64,000 nucleotides of DNA. Source: Bradyrhizobium jicamae. Lineage in GTDB: Bacteria > Pseudomonadota > Alphaproteobacteria > Rhizobiales > Xanthobacteraceae. Positions within the stretch are counted from its first letter, which is position 1. Every line of letters starts with the position of its first letter. Location of the stretch: NCBI RefSeq assembly GCF_001440395.1, contig NZ_LLXZ01000080.1:1-64000 (forward strand), given 5' to 3'. Under the pieces are notes generated by a model that did not search any database, was not told the DNA's origin, and saw nothing but the letters and a program-made list of their open reading frames with translations. Both the position numbers and the translations under genes were made by a program. Positions 7,596 through 16,756 of the stretch are shown piece after piece.

Positions 7596-8795
7596 ATGGC
7601 GGAAAAGCCAGCGGGCAGTATCGCCGAGATTTTCGGCGCCTTCCTCAAGCTCGGCCTCACCTCGTTCGGCGGGCCGATCGCGCATCTCGGCTACTTCAGG
7701 ACCGAATTCGTCGAGCGGCGGAAATGGCTGAGCGAAAGCAGCTATGCCGACATCGTTGCGCTGTGCCAGTTCCTGCCGGGGCCTGCGTCCAGCCAAGTGG
7801 GCTTCACGCTCGGCATCTTTCGCGGCAACGGCCTGCTCGGCGGATTGGCGGCGTGGTTCGCCTTCACTATGCCCTCCGCCGTCATCATGTTCGCCTTTGC
7901 GCTCGGCGCGACGGTCTTCACCGGGCCGTTCGCCGAGGGCGTGTTGCACGGGCTCAAGCTTGTTGCGGTCGCCGTCGTGGCGCAGGCGATCTGGGGCATG
8001 GCCAGGAGTCTCACGCCGGACCGCGAGCGCGCCGCCATCGCGCTTGCGGCCGTTGCAATCGTGGTCTTCATCGGCGGATCGTTTGGGCAGATCGGCGCCA
8101 TCGCCGTCGGCGCGGTGGCCGGACTCTGGCTGTGCCGTGGAGATGGGCCCGCGCCGATCGGCCATCTCGGATTTTCCGTGTCGCCTGGCGTTGGCCTCGC
8201 CGCGCTTGTGTTGTTCGCGATGCTGTTCCTCGCCACGCCGCTGGTAGCGGCAAAGACCGGTTCTCAAAGCCTTGCCCTGTTCGACGCGTTTTACCGTTCC
8301 GGCGCGCTGGTATTCGGCGGCGGGCATGTCGTGCTGCCGCTGTTGCAGGCGGAAGTGGTGACGCCGGGCTGGGTCAGCAATGCGGACTTCCTCGCCGGCT
8401 ATGGCATGGCGCAAGCCGTGCCTGGACCGCTCTTCACCTTTGCGGCCTATCTCGGTGCTGTCGCGGGCCCCGCTCCCAATGGTCTCGCCGGCGCGGTGAT
8501 TGCGCTCGTCGCATTGTCGCTTCCGGGGCTGCTGCTGGTCTACGGCATGCTGCCGTTCTGGGACGCCTTGCGCCAGCGCCCCAATGCGCAGGCCGCGATG
8601 CGCGGCACCAATGCCGCCGTCGTCGGCATCCTCGGCACCGCGCTCTACAATCCGGTCTGGACCAGCGCCGTGCTCACGCCGCGTGATTTTGCGGTGGCGC
8701 TTGCCGGCTTCCTGCTGCTGACGGTCTGGAAATTGCCGCCATGGATCGTCGTCGTCATGCTTGCGGCGGCCGGCGCTGCGTTGCGGATGATCTGA
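7596..8795 (+). CDS. chrA: Chromate transporter, CHR family (ChrA)
   Basis: A 399-residue inner-membrane protein with the two homologous CHR domains of the long ChrA form. The first domain shows FLKLGLTSFGGPIAHLGYF, the family signature, then CQFLPGPASSQVGFTLG. The second repeats the pattern with FYRSGALVFGGGHVVLPLL and GYGMAQAVPGPLFTFAAYLG. About ten hydrophobic helices are visible. ChrA proteins export chromate by proton antiport, although many chromosomal copies have no proven resistance role. No chrB regulator lies next to it. The ATG at 7596 has GGAG 8 bases upstream. Confidence 0.9.
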   Translation: MAEKPAGSIAEIFGAFLKLGLTSFGGPIAHLGYFRTEFVERRKWLSESSYADIVALCQFLPGPASSQVGFTLGIFRGNGLLGGLAAWFAFTMPSAVIMFAFALGATVFTGPFAEGVLHGLKLVAVAVVAQAIWGMARSLTPDRERAAIALAAVAIVVFIGGSFGQIGAIAVGAVAGLWLCRGDGPAPIGHLGFSVSPGVGLAALVLFAMLFLATPLVAAKTGSQSLALFDAFYRSGALVFGGGHVVLPLLQAEVVTPGWVSNADFLAGYGMAQAVPGPLFTFAAYLGAVAGPAPNGLAGAVIALVALSLPGLLLVYGMLPFWDALRQRPNAQAAMRGTNAAVVGILGTALYNPVWTSAVLTPRDFAVALAGFLLLTVWKLPPWIVVVMLAAAGAALRMI

Positions 8796-9051
8796 CGTCT
8801 GCTTGTTCACTCAGCATTGAATCAAAAGTGCACCGCACATGCTGCAGTGCCGCATCAACGCTGCGACGCTAAGTCCAAGCTCCCATGCAGTTGAAAGCTA
8901 GAGATCGCGCAAAATTGGCTTGTGTGCCGGGTCTGGAATGGCTCTAATAAGATAAGCCTATGATCCAATTCAAAAACCACAAGAACGCTCGTTAAGCGTT
9001 CGCAAGGCAAAATGAGGCCGCGTTCCGGTTGTTGGCGCGGACAAGGTAGGA

Positions 9052-10851
9052 ATGAAACCGACTGATATCTCGGCGCCAGACTACTTTCACAAGGTGGTCG
9101 ATTGCCAATGGGCCTGCCCCGCACACACACCGGTTCCCGAATATATCCGTTTGATTGCTGAGGGGCGTTACAGCGACGCCTACATGATCAACTGGAGATC
9201 GAATGTGTTTCCCGGAATTCTGGGACGCACCTGCGATCGTCCATGCGAGCCGGCGTGCCGACGCGGCCGCGTCGAGGATAATCCGGTCGCGATCTGCCGC
9301 CTGAAGCGCGTCGCCGCCGACTTCAAGGACGACGTCAGGCACCGCATGCCGAGGCCTGTTGCGAAGAACGGCAAGCGCATCGCGCTGGTCGGCGGCGGTC
9401 CCGCCTCGCTCGCGGTGGCGCGCGACCTCGCCCCGCTCGGCTATCACTGCACCGTGTTCGATTCCGATCCGAAAGCGGGTGGCATGATGCGGAGCCAGAT
9501 TCCGAAATTCCGCCTGCCCGATACGGTCATCGACGAGGAGACCGATTATATCCTCAACCTCGGCGTCGAGTTCAAGGGCGGCCACCGCATCGACAGCCTG
9601 AAGAAGCTGCTGGCCGAAAATTACGACGCGGTCTTCATCGGCTCCGGCGCCCCGCGTGGCCGCGAACTCGATATCCCCGGCCGCAAGGAAGCCACCGCCA
9701 ATATTCACATCGGCATAGAGTGGCTGGCGTCCGTCTCGTTCGGCCATGTCGAGAAGATCGGCAAGCGTGTGATCGTGCTCGGCGGCGGCAACACCGCGAT
9801 GGATTGCTGCCGCACCGCGCGCCGTCTCGGCGGCACCGACGTCAAGGTCATCGTCCGCTCCGGCTTTGAGGAAATGAAGGCGAGCCCCTGGGAGAAGGAA
9901 GACGCCATTCACGAGGACATTCCGATCCTCAATTACATGGTGCCGGTCGCGTTCAAGCATGTGAACGGCAAGCTGATCGGCGTCACCTTCCAGAAGGTGA
10001 AGGCCGAATACGACGCCAAAGGCCGCCGCAATCTCGTGCCCTCGGGCGAGCCGGACCAGACCATCCCCTGCGACGACGTGCTGGTCGCGGTCGGCCAGGA
10101 GAACGCCTTCCCCTGGATCGAGCGCGATTGCGGCATCGAATTCGACAAGTGGAACATGCCGCAGGTCGATCCCAAGACGTTTGTGTCGACCAACCCGAAG
10201 GTGTTCTTCGGCGGCGACGCAGCATTCGGCCCGAAAAACATCATCTGGGCGGTGGCGCACGGCCATGATGCCGCGCTGTCGATCCACAAGATGATCTCGG
10301 GCGAAGACATCAATGAGCGTCCGCTGCCCGAGGTGCACGTCACTTCGCAGAAGATGGGCATCCACGAGTGGAGCTACGACAACGACATTTCCGGCGACAA
10401 GCGCTACAAGGTGCCGCATCGCGACAAGGTGATCGCACTGAAGGATATCAAGACCGAGGTCGAGCTTGGCTATGACGTCAAGCTCGCGCTCGGCGAGGCG
10501 CAACGCTGCCTGAACTGCGATGTGCAGACCATATTCTCGGCGCCCGCCTGCATCGAATGCGACGCCTGCGTCGACATCTGCCCGATGGATTGCATCACCT
10601 TCACAGAGAATGGCGAGGAAGAGGATCTGCGGCAGCGGCTGAAGGCGCCCTCGCCGCGTCAAGACCAGGCGCTCTATGTCGCCGAGGGGCTCAAGACCGG
10701 CCGCGTCATGGTGAAGGACGAGGACGTCTGCCTGCATTGCGGGCTGTGTGCCGAGCGCTGCCCGACCGGCGCCTGGGACATGCAAAAGTATCTCATCGAT
10801 ATGACTCACGCGGGATCGACATGCCAGACCAAAGCCCGATCAGCAGCGTAA
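9052..10851 (+). CDS. GltD-like FAD/NAD(P) oxidoreductase with [4Fe-4S] domains, electron-transfer subunit
   Basis: A 599-residue flavoprotein like the glutamate synthase small subunit. The N-terminal cluster-binding region has CQWACP (Cys18, Cys22) and GRTCDRPCEPACRRG. An FAD-binding Rossmann motif follows (VGGGPASLAVARDLAP), then the NAD(P) motif VLGGGNTAMDC. The C-terminus adds a bacterial ferredoxin domain with two cluster motifs, CIECDACVDICP (from Cys500) and CLHCGLCAERCP (from Cys560). The stop overlaps the next gene by 31 bases. With the two downstream subunits it probably moves electrons between NAD(P)H and the thiamine enzyme. A ribosome site (aaggtagga) precedes the ATG. Cytosolic; the physiological direction is not known. 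Confidence 0.85.
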   Translation: MKPTDISAPDYFHKVVDCQWACPAHTPVPEYIRLIAEGRYSDAYMINWRSNVFPGILGRTCDRPCEPACRRGRVEDNPVAICRLKRVAADFKDDVRHRMPRPVAKNGKRIALVGGGPASLAVARDLAPLGYHCTVFDSDPKAGGMMRSQIPKFRLPDTVIDEETDYILNLGVEFKGGHRIDSLKKLLAENYDAVFIGSGAPRGRELDIPGRKEATANIHIGIEWLASVSFGHVEKIGKRVIVLGGGNTAMDCCRTARRLGGTDVKVIVRSGFEEMKASPWEKEDAIHEDIPILNYMVPVAFKHVNGKLIGVTFQKVKAEYDAKGRRNLVPSGEPDQTIPCDDVLVAVGQENAFPWIERDCGIEFDKWNMPQVDPKTFVSTNPKVFFGGDAAFGPKNIIWAVAHGHDAALSIHKMISGEDINERPLPEVHVTSQKMGIHEWSYDNDISGDKRYKVPHRDKVIALKDIKTEVELGYDVKLALGEAQRCLNCDVQTIFSAPACIECDACVDICPMDCITFTENGEEEDLRQRLKAPSPRQDQALYVAEGLKTGRVMVKDEDVCLHCGLCAERCPTGAWDMQKYLIDMTHAGSTCQTKARSAA

Positions 10852-12671
10852 ACGACTTCGTCGTCCGCTTCGCCAACGTCAACGGCTCGGGTTCGGCGAG
10901 CGCCAACGAACTGTTCGCGCGCTCGATCCTGCGCCACGGCGTGCCGGTCTCCCCGCGCAACATCTTCCCCTCCAACATCCAGGGCCTGCCGACCTGGTAC
11001 GAGGTGCGCGTCACCGAAGCCGGTCATCTCGGCGCCCGCGGCGGCGTCGACATGATGGTGGCGATGAATCCGCAGACATGGGACAAGGACGTCGCCTCGA
11101 TCGAGCCCGGCGGCTATCTGTTCTACGATTCGACCAAGCCGATGCCGTCGTCGAAATTCCGCGCCGACATCAACGTGATCGGCGTGCCGCTGACCGCGAT
11201 CACCAACTCGACCTACACCGATCCGCGCCAGCGCCAGCTGTTCAAGAACATCATCTATCTCGGCGCGCTCTGCGCGCTGCTCGACATGGACCCGAAGCTG
11301 GTCGAGCAACTGATTGGCGAGCAGTACAAGGGCAAGGAAAAGCTGCTTTCGTCGAACGTCCACGCGCTGCATCTCGGCCGCGACTGGGCGCTGCAGAACC
11401 TGAAATGCCCGATCGGGCTGCAGGTGAAGAAATCGGACAAGGTCGGTGACCGCATCTTCATCGAGGGCAACAGCGCGGCCGCGCTCGGCGCCGTCTATGG
11501 CGGCGCCACCGTCTGCGCCTGGTATCCGATCACGCCGTCATCATCAGTGGCGGAGGCGTTCACGAGCCACTGCAAGAAGCTGCGGCACGATCCAGAGACG
11601 GGCAAGGCGAAGTACGCGATCGTGCAGGGCGAGGACGAGCTCGCATCCATCGGCATCGTGATCGGCGCCTCCTGGAACGGCGCGCGGGCCTTTACCGCGA
11701 CCTCCGGCCCCGGCATCTCGCTGATGACCGAATTCATCGGCCTTTCATACTTCGCGGAAATTCCGGCCGTGATCATGAACATCCAGCGCGCCGGCCCCTC
11801 GACGGGCATGCCGACGCGTACCCAGCAATGCGACATCATCGCCTGCGCCTATGCTTCGCATGGCGATACCAAGCACGTCCTGTTGTTCCCGGAAGATCCG
11901 GCTGAAGCGTTCGAGTTCGCCGCGCAGTCGTTCGATCTCGCCGATCGGCTGCAGACCATGATCTTCCTGATGCTCGATCTCGACATCGGCATGAATCATC
12001 GCCTCTGCCGCCCGCTGAAGTGGGACGACGCCCGGCAGTATGACCGCGGCAAGGTGATGACGGCGGAAATGCTCGACGAACCCGGCCGCGATTTCGGCCG
12101 CTATCTCGACGTCGATGGCGACGGCATTCCCTACCGGACCTATCCGGGCACGCACCCGACAAAAGGCTCGTTCTTCACCCGCGGTACCTCGCGCGACCGC
12201 TACGCGCGCTATTCGGAAGAAGGCGCGGTTTACGCCGACAACATGCAGCGGCTGGTGCGCAAGTTCGAGACCGCCCAGGACATGGTGCCGCGGCCTTTGC
12301 AAGCCAACGCCGCCAAGCCGACCAAATACGGCGTGATCTATTTCGGCTCGACGGCGCCGGCGATGGACGAAGCGATCGGCCTGTTGGAGGCGCGCGGGCA
12401 CCAGCTCGACCGCATGCGCATCCGCGCCTTCCCGTTCCACTCCAGCGTGGCGAGCTTCATTGCCGACCATGATTTCGTGTACGTGGTCGAGCAGAACCGC
12501 GACGCCCAGCTTCGGCAATTGATCGTCAACGAGAACGGTATCGACCCGGTCCGGCTGGTGCCGATCCTGCACTACGACGGCACGCCGATCACCGCGCGCT
12601 TCATCGCCAACGCCATCGGCGACCACCAGGACCACCTTAAAGTGACCCCTCTCCGCAAGGCCGTGTCATGA
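10821..12671 (+). CDS. 2-oxoacid:acceptor oxidoreductase, fused gamma-alpha subunit
   Basis: A 616-residue subunit of the 2-oxoacid:ferredoxin oxidoreductase superfamily. Residues of about 10-190 form the gamma domain (RFANVNGSGSASANELFARS), and the rest is the alpha domain with AWYPITPSSSVAEAF, QGEDELASIGIVIGASWNGA and TATSGPGISLMTEFIGL, the hallmark of KorA/IorA-type proteins; NIQRAGPSTGMPTRTQQCD is also conserved. Family members oxidatively decarboxylate 2-oxoglutarate, pyruvate, indolepyruvate or similar 2-oxoacids to acyl-CoA; the substrate cannot be read from these motifs. The start at 10821 lies within the upstream gene, and the 3' end overlaps the beta subunit gene by 4 bases, so all three are co-translated. 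Confidence 0.88.
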   Translation: MPDQSPISSVNDFVVRFANVNGSGSASANELFARSILRHGVPVSPRNIFPSNIQGLPTWYEVRVTEAGHLGARGGVDMMVAMNPQTWDKDVASIEPGGYLFYDSTKPMPSSKFRADINVIGVPLTAITNSTYTDPRQRQLFKNIIYLGALCALLDMDPKLVEQLIGEQYKGKEKLLSSNVHALHLGRDWALQNLKCPIGLQVKKSDKVGDRIFIEGNSAAALGAVYGGATVCAWYPITPSSSVAEAFTSHCKKLRHDPETGKAKYAIVQGEDELASIGIVIGASWNGARAFTATSGPGISLMTEFIGLSYFAEIPAVIMNIQRAGPSTGMPTRTQQCDIIACAYASHGDTKHVLLFPEDPAEAFEFAAQSFDLADRLQTMIFLMLDLDIGMNHRLCRPLKWDDARQYDRGKVMTAEMLDEPGRDFGRYLDVDGDGIPYRTYPGTHPTKGSFFTRGTSRDRYARYSEEGAVYADNMQRLVRKFETAQDMVPRPLQANAAKPTKYGVIYFGSTAPAMDEAIGLLEARGHQLDRMRIRAFPFHSSVASFIADHDFVYVVEQNRDAQLRQLIVNENGIDPVRLVPILHYDGTPITARFIANAIGDHQDHLKVTPLRKAVS

Positions 12672-13723
12672 CCTACATTGCAAAGCCAAAGTTTCATCAT
12701 CCCGGCCTGCCGAAGAACGAACTCGGCTATACCCACCGCGACTACGAGGGCAAGATCTCGACGCTGTGCGCCGGCTGCGGCCACGACTCGATCACGGCCT
12801 CCATCATCGAAGCCTGCTTCGAGCTGTCGATCGAACCGCATCGCGTCGCCAAGATCTCCGGCATCGGTTGCTCGTCGAAGACGCCGGACTATTTCCTCGG
12901 CAATTCGCACGGCTTCAACTCCGTGCACGGCCGCATGCCGTCGGTTCTGACCGGCGCCAACCTCGCCAACCGCGACCTGATCTATCTCGGCGTTTCCGGC
13001 GACGGCGACTCCGCCTCTATCGGCTTCGGCCAGTTCGCGCATTCGATCCGGCGCGGCGTCAACATGACCTATATCGTCGAGAACAACGGTGTCTACGGCC
13101 TGACCAAGGGGCAATTTTCGGCGACCGCCGACCGCGGCTCGAAGTCCAAGAAGGGCGTGATGAACACCGACAACGCCATCGACCTGGTGGCGATCGCGCT
13201 GCAACTCGGCGCGAGCTTCGTCGCGCGCAGCTTCTCCGGCGACAAGACCCAGCTGGTGCCGCTGATCGCCGCCGCGATCCGCCACAAGGGCGCATCCTTC
13301 ATCGACGTCATCAGCCCCTGCATCGCCTTCAACAACCATGCCGGCTCGACCAAGAGCTTTGACTATGTCCGCGAGCACAATGACGCGGTGAACCGCCTCG
13401 ACGTGCTCACCGGCCGCGACCCGATCACGGTCGAATATGCGCCGGGCACGGTGCAGGTGGTCGAGCAGCATGACGGCACGCGGCTGGCGCTGCGCAAGAT
13501 CGACGCCGACTATGACGCCAGCGACCGGCTGGCTGCGATGACCTTCCTGCAGAAGCACGCCGCCAAGGGCCAGGTGGTCACGGGGCTGCTGTATGTCGAT
13601 CCGGATGCGGAAGACCTGCACACCCATCTCGACACCGTCGAGACGCCGCTCAACAGGCTGGAAGCCGAGGATCTGTGCCCCGGCACGACGGCGCTGGAAA
13701 AGATCAACGCCAGCCTGCGGTAG
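12668..13723 (+). CDS. 2-oxoacid:acceptor oxidoreductase, thiamine-diphosphate beta subunit
   Basis: A 351-residue beta subunit of the same complex. It carries LCAGCGHDSI near the N-terminus, GIGCSSKTPDYF, HGRMPSVLTGANLAN, and the thiamine-diphosphate/magnesium motif GDGDSASIGFGQFAHSIRRG ending in ENN. GVYGLTKGQFSAT is another family block. The first Cys-x-x-Cys and the CSS cysteine are of the type that ligates the catalytic-centre [4Fe-4S] cluster in KorB-type enzymes. Cytosolic. The gene overlaps the alpha subunit by 4 bases and ends the operon; a palindromic repeat follows. Confidence 0.9.
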   Translation: MTYIAKPKFHHPGLPKNELGYTHRDYEGKISTLCAGCGHDSITASIIEACFELSIEPHRVAKISGIGCSSKTPDYFLGNSHGFNSVHGRMPSVLTGANLANRDLIYLGVSGDGDSASIGFGQFAHSIRRGVNMTYIVENNGVYGLTKGQFSATADRGSKSKKGVMNTDNAIDLVAIALQLGASFVARSFSGDKTQLVPLIAAAIRHKGASFIDVISPCIAFNNHAGSTKSFDYVREHNDAVNRLDVLTGRDPITVEYAPGTVQVVEQHDGTRLALRKIDADYDASDRLAAMTFLQKHAAKGQVVTGLLYVDPDAEDLHTHLDTVETPLNRLEAEDLCPGTTALEKINASLR

Positions 13724-13763
13724 CTCTACTGCATCAAGCTGCTCGATCGGAAAATATAGATTC

Positions 13764-13848
13764 GTAGGATGGGCAAAGCGAAGCGTGCCCACCGTCTATC
13801 CGTGTCAGTGGCTTAAATGGTGGGCATGCTTCGCTTTGCCCACCCTAC
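13764..13848. repeat. Palindromic intergenic repeat, family A copy 1
   Basis: Two 30-base arms (13764-13793 and 13819-13848) are inverted repeats with two mismatches; they begin gtaggatgggcaaagcgaag and end in ctttgcccaccctac. The element lies between convergent genes and could act as a bidirectional terminator. Two more copies are at 28335-28455 and 49079-49164. Confidence 0.85.
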
Positions 13849-13924
13849 ACAGGGCTGCCGTAGCTCTACGGCGTCACAGCTGCTCACCCCTCATCCCGGA
13901 CGCAGGCATCTCGAAGTAAACCGG

Positions 13925-15469
13925 CTACGCCGCCGCGGCGGCGCTCCGTGGGTGCGCGACATACTCCTTCAGGACCGTGCCGGACGCGTCGCTCTCGACC
14001 AGCGACACGTCATAGCTCCAGAGATCGGCGAGGTGCTGCAGCACGCGCTTGGTATCGGTCTCGGTGAGCTGGGCGCCCTTCACCACGGTGTGGCGCAACA
14101 TCAGGCGGCGATCACCGGCAAGGTCGACATCGACGACTTCGATATTCGGATCGATGAAGCCGACGTCGTACTGCCGCGCCAGTTCGCGCCGCAGCCGGCG
14201 ATAGCCACGCTCGTTGTGGATGGCATCGACTAGGATGCCGGCGCGCTCCTCCGGATCGTCATGCAGGTGGAACAGGCGGAAGTGCCGCATCAGCCGCGGG
14301 CTCATGAACTGGCTGATGAAGCTTTCATCGCGATAATTGGCCCAGATGTCGCGCAGCACGGCCATGGCATCGCCCTTGCCGGCGATATCCGGGAACCACT
14401 CGCGATCCTCGGCATCCGGATCGGTGACGATGCGCTCGATGTCCTGCATCATCGCAAATCCCAGCGCATACGGGTTGAAGCCGGAGTAACGCGGATCGTC
14501 GAATTCGGGCTGGAACACGACGTTGGTGTGCGACTGCAGGAATTCGAGGAAATTGCCGTCCGTCAGCCGCCCCTGCTGATGCAGCCGGCTCATGATGCGA
14601 TAGTGAACGTAGGTCGCCGTGCCCTCGTTCATGACCTTGGTCTGGCTCTGTGGATAGAAATACTGCGCGATGTGGCGCACGATACGCAGCAATTCGCGCT
14701 GCCAGGGGCGCAGGCGTGGCGCGGTCTTCTCGAGAAAATACAGCAGGTTTTCCTGCGGCAGGCCGAGCATCTGGCGGCGGCGTTCAACATCCAGTATCGC
14801 GCTGCTCTTCACCTTGCCGCCCGGAACGGTGCGCCACAAATCGTTGAATGCGGCTTCCTCATGGGCACGGCGCCTGCCCGCCCGCTTTTCCTCGGCGCGT
14901 AGATCGAGACTCTTCTTGCCGGGATAGCGATCGATGCCGTGCGACATCAAGGCGTGCGCGGCATCGAGCGTGTGCTCGACCGCCTGCCGGCCGTGGCGGT
15001 CCTCGCAATGAGCCACGTAGCGCTTGGCGAATTCGAGATAATCGAGAATGCCGTCGGCATCCGTCCATTGCTTGAACAGATAGTTGTTCTTGAAGAAATG
15101 ATTGTGGCCGAAGGCGGCATGCGCGATGACGAGCGTCTGCATCGTCGCGGTGTTTTCCTCCATCAGGTAGGAAATGCACGGCGACGAGTTGATGACGATC
15201 TCGTAGGCCAGGCCCATCAGCCCCTTGCGATAGGATGCCTCCTGAAAGGCAAAGTGCTTGCCGAATGACCAATGCTTGTAGAACAGCGGCATGCCGACCG
15301 ATGAATATGCATCCAGCATCTGCTCGGCGGTAATGACCTCGATCTGGTTGGGATAGACGTCGAGCCCCAATTCATCGCACGCGACCTGCTCGCAGGTGTC
15401 GCAGATCTTCTGCAACGTCCGAAAATCCCAGTCCGCGCCCTGAAACAGCAACTGGTCGGTCGCGGTCAT
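13925..15469 (-). CDS. ycgB: SpoVR/YcgB family protein
   Basis: A 514-residue protein of the SpoVR family. Despite the sporulation name, these proteins occur in many non-sporulating bacteria, nearly always with YeaH and the PrkA kinase. Recognised family blocks are WDFRTLQKICDTCEQVA, YPNQIEVITAEQMLDAY, the HWSFGKHFAFQE segment, EIVINSSPCISYLMEENT, NEGTATYVHYRIM and NPYALGFAMMQDIERI. The HWSFGK and NEG motifs resemble metal-site residues, but the biochemical activity is not established. The 5' end overlaps yeaH by 4 bases, so it is the third gene of the prkA-yeaH-spoVR operon. There is no signal peptide. Confidence 0.92.
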   Translation of the reverse strand: MTATDQLLFQGADWDFRTLQKICDTCEQVACDELGLDVYPNQIEVITAEQMLDAYSSVGMPLFYKHWSFGKHFAFQEASYRKGLMGLAYEIVINSSPCISYLMEENTATMQTLVIAHAAFGHNHFFKNNYLFKQWTDADGILDYLEFAKRYVAHCEDRHGRQAVEHTLDAAHALMSHGIDRYPGKKSLDLRAEEKRAGRRRAHEEAAFNDLWRTVPGGKVKSSAILDVERRRQMLGLPQENLLYFLEKTAPRLRPWQRELLRIVRHIAQYFYPQSQTKVMNEGTATYVHYRIMSRLHQQGRLTDGNFLEFLQSHTNVVFQPEFDDPRYSGFNPYALGFAMMQDIERIVTDPDAEDREWFPDIAGKGDAMAVLRDIWANYRDESFISQFMSPRLMRHFRLFHLHDDPEERAGILVDAIHNERGYRRLRRELARQYDVGFIDPNIEVVDVDLAGDRRLMLRHTVVKGAQLTETDTKRVLQHLADLWSYDVSLVESDASGTVLKEYVAHPRSAAAAA

Positions 15470-16743
15470 GACGCGTTCCTTTCCTGCTGGCTACGGCGCT
15501 GGAAGAGATCGTGAAACACCGGGAAGATCTCGCTGCGCTCGTTGACCTTGCGCATCGACAGCGGCGCGCCATTCGCGCGCAGACCCTCGTAAAGGGTCCA
15601 GAGCGCGGAATTGGGCATTTCATAGGAAAGGCCGTTTTCCTGGCCGACTTCCAGGTAGGCAAAGAACTGGCTGACCGGCAGAATCTTGTCGGTCAGAAGC
15701 CGGCTCGCGACCTCGCCGTCCGCGTAGGAATTGTCACCGTCGGACGCCTGCGCGGCATAGATATTCCAGTCCTCGGGGCGGAAGCGCGTGCGCACGATGT
15801 CGTGCATCGCCTGCAATGCGCTCGACACCAGCGTTCCGCCGGAAGCCGGTCCGTAAAAGAATGTCTGTTCGTCCACCTCTTCGGCCCGGTCGGTATGCCG
15901 GATGAAGACGATCTCGACATGGCGATAACGCCGCTTCAGGAACACGTAGAGCAGCATGTAGAAGCGCTTGGCGAGATCCTTCATGTGCTCGGTCATCGAG
16001 CCGGAGACGTCCATCAGGCAGAACATCACGGCCTGCGCCACCGGCTTCGGCACCGTCTCGAAACGGCGGTAGCGGATGTCGATCGGATCGATGAACGGGA
16101 TCCGCTTGATCTTCGCCTTCAGGGCCTCGATCTCGGCCAGCACTTCGACGCGGCGCGCCTCGCTGCAATCCTCAAGCTCGGCTTCGAGGGCCGCCAGTTC
16201 CTCCGGCCGCGGCCGCCGTAGCGCGACGCGACGCGCCAAGGCACGGCTTACCGTTCGGCTGATCGAAATATTGGCGGGCGAACCGGATGTGGAGTAACCC
16301 GCCCGGCGAATGCCCTCGCATTCGACCTCGGCCAGCTTTCGCTTGGCGAGATCAGGCAATTCGAGGTCGTCCAGGAACAGGTCGACAAACTCATCGCGGC
16401 TGAGGACGAAGCGGAACGTATCCTCGCTGTCGCCCTCGCCCGCACCCCTGCCCTTGCCGCCGCTCTGGTTCGGCCGCGGCAGCATGTCACCTTCGATGAA
16501 CTTCTTGTTTCCAGGCAGGACCATGTCGCGCGTGCCGCCCTCACGGCGGAAACGCGGCTCGTCCATGCCATCGATCGGGACGCTGACTTCGCCGCCTTCC
16601 AGGACATCCTTGATGTCCCGTTCCTGCGACGACTTCTTCACCGCCCCTTGAACCAGCGCTTTGGCGCGACGCAGAAAGCGCTGGCGATTTTCCAGACTCT
16701 TGCTACCCGGATTCAGGCGCCGGTCGACGATGTGAATGGCCAC
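15466..16743 (-). CDS. yeaH: YeaH/YhbH family protein (DUF444), VWA-like
   Basis: A 425-residue protein of the DUF444 family. The start HIVDRRLNPGSKSLENRQRF is diagnostic. The C-terminal half is a von Willebrand A-like domain with the MIDAS-type motif DVSGSMTEHMKD, then FIRHTDRAEEVDEQTFFYG and SGGTLVSSAL. A charged Gly-rich linker (about residues 80-105) is present, as in homologues. It is thought to work with the PrkA kinase in starvation and stress, possibly as adaptor or substrate, but its activity is unknown. It starts 13 bases after prkA and overlaps spoVR by 4 bases. Confidence 0.92.
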   Translation of the reverse strand: MAIHIVDRRLNPGSKSLENRQRFLRRAKALVQGAVKKSSQERDIKDVLEGGEVSVPIDGMDEPRFRREGGTRDMVLPGNKKFIEGDMLPRPNQSGGKGRGAGEGDSEDTFRFVLSRDEFVDLFLDDLELPDLAKRKLAEVECEGIRRAGYSTSGSPANISISRTVSRALARRVALRRPRPEELAALEAELEDCSEARRVEVLAEIEALKAKIKRIPFIDPIDIRYRRFETVPKPVAQAVMFCLMDVSGSMTEHMKDLAKRFYMLLYVFLKRRYRHVEIVFIRHTDRAEEVDEQTFFYGPASGGTLVSSALQAMHDIVRTRFRPEDWNIYAAQASDGDNSYADGEVASRLLTDKILPVSQFFAYLEVGQENGLSYEMPNSALWTLYEGLRANGAPLSMRKVNERSEIFPVFHDLFQRRSQQERNAS

Positions 16744-16756
16744 GGTCTCATCCGCC

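Noticed and set aside
8992-10809. 605-residue minus-strand open frame opposite the GltD-like gene
   Set aside because: Composition is that of a reverse-complement shadow, and the plus strand encodes cluster and nucleotide-binding motifs along its whole length.
13764-13848. CRISPR or phage attachment interpretation of the palindromic repeats
   Set aside because: They are single palindromes dispersed over the window, without regular spacers, cas genes, an integrase or a tRNA.
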